From Spirometra erinaceieuropaei (Eukaryota; Platyhelminthes; Cestoda; Diphyllobothriidea; Diphyllobothriidae), in assembly GCA_902702965.1 (NCBI GenBank), contig CACRXP010000223.1:117915-181914 (forward strand): a stretch of DNA of 64,000 nucleotides, in the 5' to 3' direction. Below are positions 1-13,795 of this stretch, in pieces (position 1 is the stretch's first letter; the number at the start of each line of letters is the position of its first letter). A program made the translations under genes and the position numbers. The notes under the pieces are model-generated. The model saw only the letters and a program-made list of their open reading frames with translations, searched no databases and had not been told where the DNA came from.

Positions 1-3000
1 GTCATTTTAATTTTCCCAGAACCTCCTGCACCAACTTAAAGTAGATCCTCCGGAAGTATATTTAAATGTTCACGCCGAAACTTGATATGAATATTTACTC
101 CAAAATCAGCTACAGCGGAATAACGCTTATAATTTCAAACGTTAAGAGGACGTCAATGGTGCACAAGTACTGAATAAGATACCATGGAGCATCATGTATT
201 ATTCGAGTAGACAGAGGTTGTTCCTGCAGAAATTTGAAAGAATCTTATATATTTTTTGATTTATTCTAGTTTACCCAACAGATGTTCCCTATGCCGAAAT
301 ATCACTGCTAAAATTCAAATAATTGATAGGGAGTATCGAGACGAAATATCTTTTACTTGCTGGCTTATAACTTTATGCACAATGTTATTTACAAGTGTGA
401 TACGTTTTAAATCGTACCAGAGTAATATAATTTTAAAAATCTTATTATTAAAATTTTGATAAAACTTGCATTATTAAAATCCGCCAAAGAAGGGAAAATG
501 TCTAGCATTTTCATGACTCTAAGAGGCCCGATAAACGGTCTTTTCTGCAGTGGCTCGAATCATACAGAGGTCATCGATATTTCATAGGTAATTCAGATGA
601 CAAGAATTTACATACATAAATCAACTTTTGCTTTTGTTCCGGCAATTTACTTTGCCAGTAAATGCCACAAAGCGTATCTAATTTTCTCTCAGCATTTCTC
701 TTGTGGGTGACATTAATGCGAATATTTGGTTTACTAAAGTTAAGTTATTATCTTTAGAAACTACTAATGTTTCCGAATACAAATTATAACTCAAGAAGTA
801 AAAAACACATGCTGATATCAGAAAACAGATAATTTTTGCTTGCAAGAAGGCTGTTTTAGGAATTTATGCAAACGTTTGCTCTATACACACAGGAAGAATG
901 TCAACAATACTCTATAAGTGAGGGCGAAATACTCGGTCATTTCTCGGTCGCTATAATCCTCACACGTTCCAAAATGCATTTTTTGCTACTCGTATAATGC
1001 CTAATTTTGAAACAAAGAATAAAAATAACTTGACAGTTATATAGCCATTCCGCAGTCCAGTTTTAACCCTGGAATTGAGCCTTAAACTTGACGAGGATAA
1101 GGAAGCAATCTCAGGAGAAGACGTGAGGGGACTGTCTTTCGTATGATGGGAACTTCGCCAAATCGTTCAGGGAAGTGTATGAACGGATGCCAGTGCCAAA
1201 TATGTAAATGGGCGTTCGAAAACTACCACAAACAAATAGCCCTAGGGTAACAAATTATTATAAAATGTCCTCACTTGACCGAACAATTATTTTTAGATAT
1301 CCTTCCTCCTTTACGACGCCTTTTATATTTGGATCCAGATACACTTACAACCTAAGCTGTTCTTTGCAAATGAAGCGCCAAAGAACTTAATAATTAATCA
1401 ACGACTTTTGTGAAATCTCTAAGTTTAGAATTTTCTACAGCGGTAAAATATGACAACAGTATTTTTGCAAAAGCGACTTTAGGCGCTAAAACCACAACTT
1501 ACTATCTACAATTTCTAAAGGTCGCCAGGTACAGCGGACTCCGACCACGCCATGAAGCAGGCAGTATTTGAGAGAAAGACGAATTATCCCACTCAAAGAA
1601 AATTTTACGCTTGTGGTCGCATTTACCAGGTATATTCATATGGTTAACTTGCTGACCAGCCATTCGACATATGGTCTTAATTAAACAACTGCTGCGTCAT
1701 TCTCGGTCGAAATATCAAATATGAAAGCCTTTGCCTTAGTCAGGTAGACGATAAAAGACAGAAGGCGAAATTATTTACCAAACATTATAGCAATTGGGAT
1801 ATTTTGTGAAACATCAATTTGTTTATTTTCTACTGAATCGCTAACAAAGAGGTGGCTTTTAAGTGAAAGCCATTTAAAATATTTTCAAGCGCCAGTCTTG
1901 CCGTTTGTTTATTGAACTGCTCGCATTGACATGTATCGTATTTTATACAACTCAGGTAGGCTCATTTGGTGTAACTTTTTAGGCATCTATCATTCTGCAT
2001 TCTAAATTACGCCTCATATTTGTAAAGAAATTTAAAGTTTATCGTGTAATATATTGTGATTGCTTTCCGTTGAAGAACGTTTGCATTTAATTGGAAGTTA
2101 CGATTGAGGATATGGGACGGTTTCAAAATTACAAGAAGATTTTCGTGAAACGTTGCAATCTGCATGCTAAAGATCCCTTGGGAAATTTTTCCGATGCCAT
2201 TTGCCATGACAGGCCCGCGACGCGCAGTCCACATCTGATTTTCACCCTCAATTTACTCCATATTAATTATGAGGGAACTAGTAAAGCTTTAAATTCATAT
2301 TTTCCTAGAGTTCAATGAGGATTATCTAAATCATAAGTGCAAGATTCAAAAAATAATTGTAGATGATGTCTGGTCTATATGCGATTGTGTATCCATTATG
2401 TAAATCTATGCGCATGTTCGTGCAGTGTCATATGTTCTTAATAATGCATTTTGTCCTTCAACTCGCGTTTAAACCCAGAAAATAACAACAATACTTTTTA
2501 AATGATGAACGTATGCTTCAGGAGAATTGAAATGTTCCCTTTCATACTGATTCTGAAGTGAGTTCTTTCCGCACCCTCAACCGTTAAAAGCTATTTTCTG
2601 ACTTCAGACTTGGGCGCTGAATTCGACGGTTACCATACTGTATGTTAATTTTGCAAAACACAATAAAAAACGAACGCGGACTTGTTGTGGTTTTTAGATT
2701 AACTCTCAGACATCAAGATGAAGTATCTATATTACAACAATCATTTTCAAAAGCCATTGAGATCTTTTTATCATGGCTGAGCGGGCACATCTACAAGCAA
2801 ATTAAATGCACTCCTACCGAACTAAACAGTTTGCTTCATCATGCTTGTACCGGATGCCATACTTGTAAGTAACCTTACACCCTTCCACTAGAACACCCTT
2901 TTCAGCAAAGCCAAATATGGGTCAACTGTTTGAGGATAAAACAGTCATAAAGTATGGGAGAAACATGTCTACCATGTACACATCGGGGATACTGAGTGGA

Positions 3001-6000
3001 CGTAGAATTGTCGCACAATTTGATGTCCGATCTATATCAGTTGTTACTCGCGTAAGTTATCAACAAAAATGTTTTGCGCCACTGCACGTAAGACGTCTGT
3101 ATAATGCGTTTGAAAATGCACATAACACGACAAAGACGTTTATATCGAGGATTAGTGACGAAAACGCACATTTTTGTTTATTAAAGCTGCCTAAGAATCA
3201 AATGGAAACTGGTAATCTATGTAACATTCTGTTACATTATACCATTTTTTCCTTTATTTTGCTTCTTATTCCTATTGATATTATCATATACGCTTTATAG
3301 TTCCAAACTGCTCGGCTGGCAAATGCCTAACATTTTGCCGGAAAATAATCGTTTTGCTAGAGATTATTAATTGAGGTCAGACGCGTGTGCTGTTCTATTA
3401 CGTAAACTATTACAAATATTTCGTCACCTTGTAGTTAGCCTGACGAAAGATCAGCATTTAAACTCCTTTCGATACTTCAAACAAACTGTGGGACAATTAT
3501 TCCTCTATGTATGTGTATATCTCTCAAATAGCGATGTTTGTTTAAAATTATGGCCTGAACTGCCGAATGGAAGCATAACGTAATATAACAGTAACGCGCT
3601 AAAGAAGTATTACAGTCAAGTCGATCATCGCTTTATACAAACCCAAATAGGGCACGGAGGAACCTGCGTCTTCTGTAAAAAAATAAGACAAAATAATTCT
3701 TTTCGATGGCCTCAGATACTGAGTAAGTAAACCGAATCAGACTGTCCATAGATTTTGCCGACAGAGCAACATGTGGCATTGATGACAACATAATTTTCAC
3801 TTACTATCTCACATTAAAAATTTTCAAAATATTGTCCCGAAAGGGATTTCGGCCACAAACTAAGGTTGCTAATAGATAAATCCCTACAGGTCAACGGCAT
3901 TTAGCCTTATAAAAAGACATTACGCGAATACGTTCGTCTAATAAATCAAATTTTGAAAATGCATATGAAAGTTTGACCGACCTCGGAGAATTTCAGACAT
4001 ACTTTACCAGCTGCAAAACGGATACTCTACTTGAGTTTTTTTTGTAGTGACATAAACCGGCAATTTAAAAAAATTGAGTAAAATTTAACTCAAATGAATC
4101 AATTTTAGAACGGCGTAATGCAGCCACGTTGCATTGAAAGTCGACGAACTTATAAAACGCTCTGACCTGATCTTTACGACTATTTCGGAGCACTGCAAAT
4201 GGTGTGCTCTTCAATAATCCGTCTAACGCGTTCTAAATATAGTTACGTTTTAGTACGGGACATGATTATAGGTAATTTCTTAAAAGAAAAAAGATGTAAG
4301 CTCCGCACGTATATCAGATGTATCCTTGTAGTCAGATGTTCGGCCGTGTCGCTAATTCCTTTAGACTGCGCCTGCTAACTCAAATTTCAGTCATTAGATT
4401 GCATTAACTTACGAAGGAAATATTAAACAGATATTTGATAAATATGCATCATAAATGCATATTTAACAAAAAGTAGTTAACGATACGGCCTTGTCTTTTA
4501 AAACTGATTTTTGCGCTTGTTACTTCACACTCGGAAAAGTTTGAACAAGCCAGATATTTCAAAGAAAATAAATTTGTCTACCTTCAAAAATCACGGTTTG
4601 CTAATGTCTATGATTTTGGGCCTTAAAAAGTACGAATAACGTCCAAAGGCAATCTTTTTGTTTGATGTTATCGCAGTTTTATATTTCTTTTAGTTAACAC
4701 TAGACGCAGAATGGGCATATAAATTTTAAGCCGAAATAAACTGCTGAGGAGGTTTTAAAGTAACCAAGACCAACTTTACCGCAGGTCTTCGTTGTGGATT
4801 TTTGTTTTCTTTCATGTTCAGAGGGATCTATAAAAAGGGTCCAAAAACCGCCAGCACAAAAATACCATTACCGATACAAACGAAGTTGCGAGTTCCAGGA
4901 ACTATTTGATCAGAAGAAGAAGAAGAAGAAGCGATCGCTTCTTCTTCTGAACAAAAATAACACTCAATATATCGTAATGTGCGAGCTCTTTCAATATATG
5001 TCCTACGTTACGGTGTTTGTTGACGGATTACATGGAATCTATGGTTGACGCAGTCAATTAGAAGCACTAAAAACCCCAAATCTTCAACTGTTCTTCCAAG
5101 ATCACCTTCAACCTTGGCGCACCCCATCGCCATCAAAAAGCAAACGGTATTTTTGCGGAAGAAACCCCGCCTTGATACGCAGGATACTGTACGTCTGAGA
5201 GTAAATTAATCGACTCTATTCCAAATTCCTATTTAATGACCCTATCTCCAGAAATGTCATCTTTTGAAAACCCTTATCCCTGTGATTTTGATAATAATAA
5301 AATCCTGTCTGTATTTTTGTCGGCTGTTTTCTGAACAAGTCACCAGTGGAACCGGATTTTCGTTATATCATATTCATTTGTTTAATAAAGTATAGGTCAT
5401 AAAAATTTGTTTGAAAAGCGCTGTTTTACATACTGACTTGTATGCGTGGCTAGGCTTTATATATTTTTAAATTATGGGATCGCGGCGTTGTCATAAGTTT
5501 TCAAAATCTCGACATTGTTGATTTTTAAGAAAAAATATGTTTAACCAACTTCATATTATCCCAGGCACTTCCTATATCTCGATTTATTTTGACGCCGTTC
5601 ATTAGCAACTGGGGCTTGTAATCATCATAGTTGAGACAGTTTCCTACTTGTGACAGACCTTTTGTTATTTTAGGCATACAATATGAGATGTTACTTACAT
5701 AATACAGCATCATAGATAATATATTTTAGCACATTATAGGCACGTAACAACTTAGAAGCAAAGGCACACAAAGTAAATTTCATTTAGTCTGTTCAACGTA
5801 ACGAAGTCGAAGTCTACACCTTTTTTCCGACAGACATTACAAAACTCTTGAAAATTGGTCTTACTGACGATGACGCATTTTCAAAATTAAACTTGCTTAC
5901 GTCAAAGAAACTAGTATTTCGCGTTTTTGTAGTCTGCCAAGCAGTCGCTGCCTCGCGTATGTGATTCTTCTATTTATGGAGCCTTTTTTACAGGAAGCTA

Positions 6001-9000
6001 AAACCCTTGTAACGTTTTGTCCATGTGAAGCAATGAACCCTTTCGTCTGTCTAAATGTCTGGCGGAAAGTTCGTGATTATACGTTAAATATTTTGCAAAA
6101 TGTCGCACAATCAAATGTCTAGATTTTTAGTATTAAAGTAGTTGATCGAAATGCTTTTTAAAACGCTAATTAAAATTCCCCCAGAATGCTTACAATTAAA
6201 AATTTTGAATCATTTTCGGCCTCCGATATATCTAAGTGCTATCCATGAACACAGTGAGTTGGGCGTTGCACACATCAGTCATTTTTAAGGATTTTGTTCT
6301 GCCGTGAAAAATACCCTTTGATTTGACATGCAAAGATGCGGGTCTCGGGTAGAGTTTCAGGCGGAAACATTCTCACCTCAAAATTTTTTCGAATAAAATG
6401 GCCTTTTTTCTTATAATATTTGACCTGGGTTCACATAAGGAAATAACTAGCAGGCTACGTCTTCGCGCAGAACTCTTATTAGGAGATACAAGAACCGCAT
6501 GAACAAATACTGCCAATGTCCGTATAGTTCTAATAACGCTTAAATAAGTTTTGGCTAATTATGGCTAATATGCTACATTATTTATTCTGACAAAAGTGCA
6601 TTTCTACAAAAACAAAATGGAATGCTTCGCTTGTACAGACGTATTTGAGCTAACAATGACATTTTGCGCCAATCTTTTAACGCTGTTACTGCCTTACCGA
6701 TCGAAATGCCATGAAACATCATAAATATCTGGCGTTTCAGAATAATCAGAATAAGAAGCATGAAACCGGGCTTATGTGAAGTGTGTAAATAAGGCAACAA
6801 AACTGTCCGATATTCTTGCCAAAGTCGCAAATATCGACCATATTCAAACTGAATTTGCACTCTGTAGACGTTCTTGTAAACGTGTGACGTTGATGCGTTT
6901 GAATATCACAAAGATCTTTTTCGTCTAAGTTCTGACAGAATAAATCGGTTTTAACATTCAAACCGAAAACTGCGTGCTTGATGCCGTCCACATCCTGCCC
7001 AGCAGTGATATGATTAACGTATTTCCATAGTATGTACGGTCGAAATTGTTTATTTCTAAGTAACACAACGCATGAATGCAATGCGCTGTAAAGGAATACA
7101 GCCTCGTTAATTGCTTTTTGTGATTATCGAAACACAGTATGGTTGTGTAAGAGGAAGGATCACGATAGCAGCTTGCGAAAACTCATATATTTTCCAAGGA
7201 CAATACTTAAGATTTTCATTCCTCTTTATTATGTAGTCTTTGTTTGTCAAGTACATGGATTGATGACATTTCCTCGCATTATTCGGCCTTCTCTCCACCC
7301 TCCTGCTTTGCATCGGGACGAGTTCTGTGATTTTTTATTTTGTATAAGGGATTCTGTCGTCGCATTTCGATTTTGCAACCCCTAGCAAAGTGGCGCGAGC
7401 TGCACCTGCAGCAAACCTCACACCTTCATGTGCCAGGGGATGCTTCTCTCGGTTTTGTCTCCCAGAGAGAGAAAACAAAGGCAAAAGGTATTTGAAATGT
7501 ACCGAATTCATTGGTCAAAATCTTGGCAAATAGTTCGCACAATGTACAACTCGCACTCATGCAGCTCCGGCTTTGCAAATGGCAAGAATAATGGACATCT
7601 TTATATGGTATAGTTAACGTAGATGCAGGATGTTTTAGTGTGTAATAACGGGCTAAGACTTAAATCATTCTTTTTCCTCTAAATGAGGACAGACAGCACC
7701 GATATTACATGATTTGCAGCGGCATTAATTTTAAGCCTGTGCTACTAAACTACACTATATTCGTCGAATGGTCGCTATGTCTCTTTAGGGATGCGTAAAT
7801 CTGACGATACAATAATAGAATGCCATAGAGTATGCGCATCGAGTTTAAGTCCATAAGTGAACAAAACTCAGGAATAACGACGAAAGAAAGACAAATGTGT
7901 TGAATGGCACTCACCTTAACAGCTTTTTAATCACGTCGAAGTCAGCAAAGGCATCGACGTAATGAACCGTTAAAAAAATTTAAAACGGATTTTGCTTTTT
8001 CCCCTGCTGTTTAATAGATTTGACTCTTTACCCCACAATTAAGCTACAGTGATGCAAGATTATGCAAATGTAGTTTACAAAGACCAGATGACCTAGAAGT
8101 TGGATATTGCCTGCGAATTTCATTGGCAGTACAGCTGGTTTTCCGAAACCAGGCCATAATATACTTAACTCTGTCGTTTTGCCTGTTATTTCAAGGTTTA
8201 ATGCAGACCAGTGTTCATAGCTTCCTATAAATGTAACTGCAGCGATGCGCTGGATAGGAAATAAGCGACGATTCTCAAGTGTTAGTGTGCATCTTACTTA
8301 CAAAAAAGTGATCGCGCATGGAACGAATAGTTCGGGAATCTGTGTTTCTAATAGGTGGGCTTTCCTTTATTCCGTTTGGTCTTTCCAGGGTACAGCGTAA
8401 GATAACTTAGCAAGAATTAAATCTACTGTAGTGCAAATCATAAAATAATTTCTGCAACAGTGACGTAAATGATTATTTGAGTTACTGCCCTTCTGGCTTT
8501 ATGCGTAAGCAAAAATTAACTTTTTCAGAGGGCTAACAAACTTACCTATCAGGTGGAGTGACCAACTCATCTAAAGGCGTTTTATGTTCACAAAAGGCAA
8601 ATTGCCAGAAGAGCTTTTACTCACTTTCAATCGACAATCCGTATGTCTGTCATCGATATTACATTAGTGCAAGGAACGCCAAAGTATTGTTTGGAGAATT
8701 ACACATTGCACTCACAGATAAAACTTCGGGCAATATCGCAGTCACATCTAGTAGTTCTACTCATTTTGAGAAACAGGGATTTGATGGAATTTGTTCTCCT
8801 ACAAATTTTGTATGCCAGCATCAAGCTTTTGGTTGATAAATTGCAAATCATTATAAAAACACATGACAACATCAGATAAAATAGGATTGTCCATATTACG
8901 AGTTTAGAGAGCTCGTTTATACTTGGTCTCAAAAAATTGGGATTTTTGTTTTCCTTAATCTCCATTTTCTCCATGCCGCATACCTATTTTCTTTGGCCTG

Positions 9001-12000
9001 CCAGTAGCTGGTGCACGACTCTCGAAATCATCAGCTGGACCAGAGACACTTGCAAAACAGTCTGCCAGTTGGAAGCGGTCGGCCGCCCAGATGTTCATTT
9101 ATTGTGCTGACAGTCGAACCGCACACTCCCGCTCCCCCAATTTCGCATACTCACACCCAGTGTCCACTGACCAATAATTGCCATTGATAAAGACAATGAA
9201 AAAACTGCATTGGACGATTCGGCCTTCCCTAACTACGATCTTGTGTGCTAGTCCAAAGTGCCAGCTAAGTTTCCGAATCGACTGCTGAGATTATAGTATC
9301 CGGCACGACCTAATTTACCATACACGGGGCCTATAGAGCTTCACTGAACTCGTTTCGGGCACATTCATTTAGTATCCTAATGGAAATTAGATAACATTTA
9401 TAAAACATCATAAACACGGATCACATTTTCTGCCAACATAAATAATATCGTCACTTTTGTTATTTTGGGAACCGACCGGTATTTCCAAGCACGTCCGCTA
9501 AACATGATGTTCATAATCAGATAGCAATCCATGCTATTTTCGCTTTCCTACTGACCTCAGTACTTATTAAAGTCCTTAAAATACTTGGCCGATTAGTAAA
9601 CTAGCCTGAGAGCCTGTTGTTAGTTTGAACGGAAGAATCGACGACGTTGCACGCTTCATGTCACCGCTAGTGTACTGGCTTTTGAGTCCCTTGCAACAAG
9701 CAGAGTAAGTGCTGGCAAGAAGTACTTTTAAATATTACTGATCCTCGTAGTTTTTTTCTTGTACATCTTACTGAGGAAAGTATTCTTCATATTGGAATGA
9801 AACAGTGCAAGTGTATTTAAAGAACCCATTACGACCATGATACCTCCGACAAAAGACAAGAACCGATTATCTTTAAAATATTTTGGAGTTTTCCGGAAAT
9901 TATAACACTCAAATAACCAAGAATAGAGATGTGATAAAAGCAGGTTCATTTGCTGCAATTTCGTATGTACCGAAGAAGATGCTTCATTAGTCGAACGCAT
10001 CATGAGTTCAAGGCAGAAAATTTGAGTCGATGTACAAAGGTATGATTAAAGCGAAGACTACAATGAAATTGGGATTTCTTGATAACGTCAACTTTTTAGT
10101 TAATATTAAGTTACGTACGATATTAGACTACTTGTGTACTTGTCGGGTGCCTTAAAGGGGGTCCACATATGGTGTGCTTAATAGCCATTTTTGTAATCGA
10201 ATATACACGCATAAATGGTAAAAGTGTCGTTTGATGTCTGCATAAAAAGGGAGTAAAAACAAACACAAAACCCCACCTAGTGCCTGATCTCCCATCGATG
10301 GCAGCCCTGGGTGAGAATTTAAAGTAGGCTCACACATTATTATTTGTGTGCCCAAGTAAGTTATGGAACCAAAGACGAGTGGATAGAGTGAGCCAAAGCA
10401 GGCCCTTCTAACTCGACCTCCTTTATCCTAACTTCGCAAAATCAAACTTCATATAATCATAAAAAGATCCCTAATTGGAATATCTTAACGTTCTGTCAGC
10501 AGCATTTACCGAGGTAAAGGTGTTTCTACTGACGTCAGCCACAGATACCTCGATCTAAATCAAATACCTGCAGTCCCAGTCTGGGAGCTCGCAAATCAAC
10601 TGTGCCATGCGCAGAGGCAGTCGTAACGGAACACTACCGTCGCACTGTTGCGCATTCCAACAGGTCGAACGACAAACAGGGATAAGGTGCGGTATCAGTA
10701 CAAGCTCTTCAAAGCTACCGGACAGTTGTGAACTTTTATGAAGAAACGATAGTTAAGGAACAAAGAAAGACATACGAAAACGAAACTTAGGCGCTGGTAC
10801 TGGCGTGAGTAACATGTGTTGGTGGAGTATGTGAAGGACGCCAGACTCCTGCACGAAACGGGTATTAATACATAGTACGGAGACGATCACCTAGCGATGG
10901 CTCAAGCATCCAAAGTGTCTCTTACTAACCTGTCAGAAGTTGATGTTTCGCCAGACTGAATACATCTTGGGCTAAGACGTCTGACTTGATAATGTCCACA
11001 ATCAATGGAGAAAGAAGAAACACTAATAGCTACTAGCTACACAACGACATATATGTCCTTGTGGACCGAATTCTCATCTTCATCGCATAAATTTAATTCC
11101 GAAAAACGGTGATCTTGAGCTAATAGGATGATCGTGTTTTGTCTTAAGTACAGGGATTTGGACACTCAAGTAATGAGTCTGTCAGAGGACATTTCGATTT
11201 GGTACCCGCTTATCTAGGACGGGAGAGAAATCAACAGCTCTCTTAACAGACTTACCGTCGAAGGCAGATAGTAAACTCAAACAGATTGTATGTTCTATTT
11301 ATTTTTGCGGTAAAATTGAGTTAGATTTTCAAAATACTAATGAAACATGCATTTATACCGCAAACAAGCAGCAAGGGTCTGGGTTATTTTAGGTTGGCCG
11401 TTAAGAAGCCACCTTTTAGATGCGCACAAAACCAATATTACTTTGGTCAGCGGAGCTGCGTATGTATTATTTTACTTATTAAAATTGTTCCGCGTGCTTA
11501 AAAAGAGATAGAAATGTAACAGCGTAGACAGGCCTCGTCACAATCTTAACGAATGGTAATTATGATATTAGATTTGAACTGGTGCACATATAACAAATCT
11601 TTAGCCCTTTCGTAAACTATGGCACAATTTTCTTCTGCTCACCTTTTGAATGTAGTGAGAAAATCAGTTCAATAGATTGGTTTTTACAACACTGATATAA
11701 GACAGTCAAACGTGCGCTTGAATAATATTATCAGTGTTAAAACCGCAAATTTTGCAAGCTTAGGCTGATAGTCTTCTGTCTGCGGATTTAATGATCTTTT
11801 TAATAGCCATTCAATCATTGGAGACAAACTACAAGTTTAAAGCAAAATAGGAAAGAAGTTGATGGCATTGTTTGTTTTCTTTTATATCTCCAGATAAGAC
11901 ATATATGAAATATAACGTCCCACCTTGCACCAAATGATTCTGTTGATCTTTTCCGACAGCTTTCAGTAACAAGCTTAGCGTTGAGGGTGATCTAATTGCA

Positions 12001-12990
12001 CCACATTGACACCATCTGTCGTTAAAAAGACGAAAACTACCTTCAAAACAAGAAAATTAGAAGCCCTGTTTGTGTTTTTTGCCAATGAAAACATTAACGG
12101 TGTAATCCCACAGAGTACATATCTGCGAAAATAAAACTACTACATTTTTCTAGAAACATGTGACCAGACCTAACTGCAGGCGATTATATCTAGTAGACTC
12201 GAGTAACATCAGGGTGGCTGACTCGACCTGGATAAACACGCAGTCCAATGAGGACATTCAAGTATCTCCGGAAACACCTCTCGCATTCTCTAACAGATGC
12301 GCGACGATCACACAGCGTTTCTTTGGACATTAACCCAGCCAGGACGCCATATGGTACAACAAAACATTCCTGGGATGTTCTTCGTAAGACTCGTTTTTTT
12401 GACAGTAAAATAAATCACGTCAAATTGTAGGTCATGCTACTCATTTGTACAAAACAACCAAACATTCTTTTCAAGACCCCAACAGCATCTCAGAACATCG
12501 ATAGCTATGAAATGTGAAATTCTACTGATATACATTGCACGCCTGATCTGGGAAACAGTTGCTCTTTTGATAAGTACAATAACTGTCCATTTTCTTTGAA
12601 GAAAGGACGTCTGAAATTGGGACGTTGAGGTATATTGCAGACAAACTTTGCACCTTCAAACAACACTAGTACAAAGGAACTCGGCATTTTTCAGTAGTCA
12701 GGACGGATTAACCGCAAAAACAGTACTACGAGCTGTAGTGCAAAAATTGTGCACAGCGCATTGTGCCATATATACAAGCACAATTAGAACGCATCTACTT
12801 GATACGACTTTTTAAAATGAAAATCACGAATACAGTGCAATCCTGAAAGTCATAATATATCAGGCAGCAGGTATAAATTCAGTAATTTAAGGCTATCTGC
12901 AGACAGCTCCATTGTAGTCTGCTTATTGGTTTTGTCGATTTTATAATTAGTCAACTTCACATCAACAATGAACTCAAAATTTGGTAAACA
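1..12990. other. AT-rich non-coding stretch with no recognisable gene
   Basis: Only short, scattered reading frames occur on both strands (the longest about 127 codons at 2917-3300), and none shows a recognisable domain. I see no tRNA, no rRNA and none of the dispersed repeat families found further right. Two small simple-sequence features stand out: a GAA-rich run with a perfect 28-bp palindrome at 4921-4948, and a short inverted HHR-like motif near 12977-13012 at the edge of the Penelope remnant. The stretch could be intergenic or deep intron of an unseen gene; the sequence alone does not decide. Confidence 0.6.
4921..4948. repeat. perfect 28-bp palindrome in a GAA microsatellite
   Basis: A run of GAA triplets meets its own reverse complement (TTC triplets) across the centre GCGATCGC at 4931-4938, giving a perfect 14-bp half-site on each side. 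It could form a hairpin or slip during replication. No function is implied. Confidence 0.8.
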
Positions 12991-12996
12991 CGCGTT

Positions 12997-13795
12997 TTGA
13001 TTAACTCATCATCAGGCCAAAACAGTTACATAGAAGTTCAGAATATTATAAGTTCAGAGGTAAGGTTTTCCAGTAATATTCTCAAAGTCCTCCTCCAGGA
13101 CGGTCATCTGTCTGACAAAGAATATAAGCGATTGAGATCTGTGTGCACGATGATACACAGAACATGCGGTCTCCCAAAAATTCGCAAATGCAGGCTACCT
13201 CTGCGTCCAGTCTTAGATACGAGGAATACGTCCTATCACACCTTTGCAAAATAGCTGGCTGGAAATTTAAAACAGCTGTTAAGTCATTTGTACCCTCGAA
13301 GTTCGAAGAACTCTTTTGTGTGTGTCGAGGCTATCAAGAATACTAACTGTGACGGACGGAGAATGCTATCATTAGACGAAACATCACTGTTTACTAACGT
13401 ACCCGTGACAGAAACAATAAACCGTCTCTGTGACGCTATCCGCGATGTGAACTACCTGATAGAGATGCTAGTGAAAAAGTTAAAAGAACTACTGACACGT
13501 TGCACGCAAAAACGTTCAGTCTCTCTGTAATAGTTAACTATACAGGCAAATGAACGGCGCAGCGATAGGGCTCACAAAGTCGAGAAGACAAGGTCACAAG
13601 AGATGGTTTATAACCTTGACTTCTACGATCGGTACGTCGACGATACTTTCTGCCTGACGGGTATTAACACCGACACCGACGCCCTGGTTTAAAAGTTTAA
13701 CAGTGAGAGCCCTTCGATAAACATGCCTGTGGAGTTTCGGGTAGACAACGAAATCACTTCCTTCGATATCCTCCTTCATAGACAAGATCTATGAA
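12997..13795 (+). pseudogene. Penelope-like retroelement reverse transcriptase, decayed fragment
   Basis: This is the remains of a Penelope-like element (PLE) RT. In one frame are a CGLPK box at 13165-13179 (family YGLPKxHK), then PLRPVLDTRNTSYH, a motif-A-like box SLDETSLFTNVP at 13369-13404, and the catalytic YVDD at 13633-13644, followed by the usual segment ending in a FDILLHR-like stretch. The order and spacing match the PLE RT core. The copy is dead: in-frame stops occur at 13252, 13528, 13531, 13690 and 13792. Around 13543-13590 the motif-B region (NGAAIGL-like) is readable only in another frame, so at least two frameshifts are present. There is no GIY-YIG endonuclease domain. It abuts an unrelated non-LTR RT at about 13790. 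The PLE assignment rests on known family motifs; the boundaries are approximate. Confidence 0.8.

Noticed and set aside
2917..3300. 127-codon plus-strand frame with a hydrophobic C-terminus
   Set aside because: No recognisable domain, no promoter or splice support. In AT-rich DNA a hydrophobic end is expected from T-rich codons.
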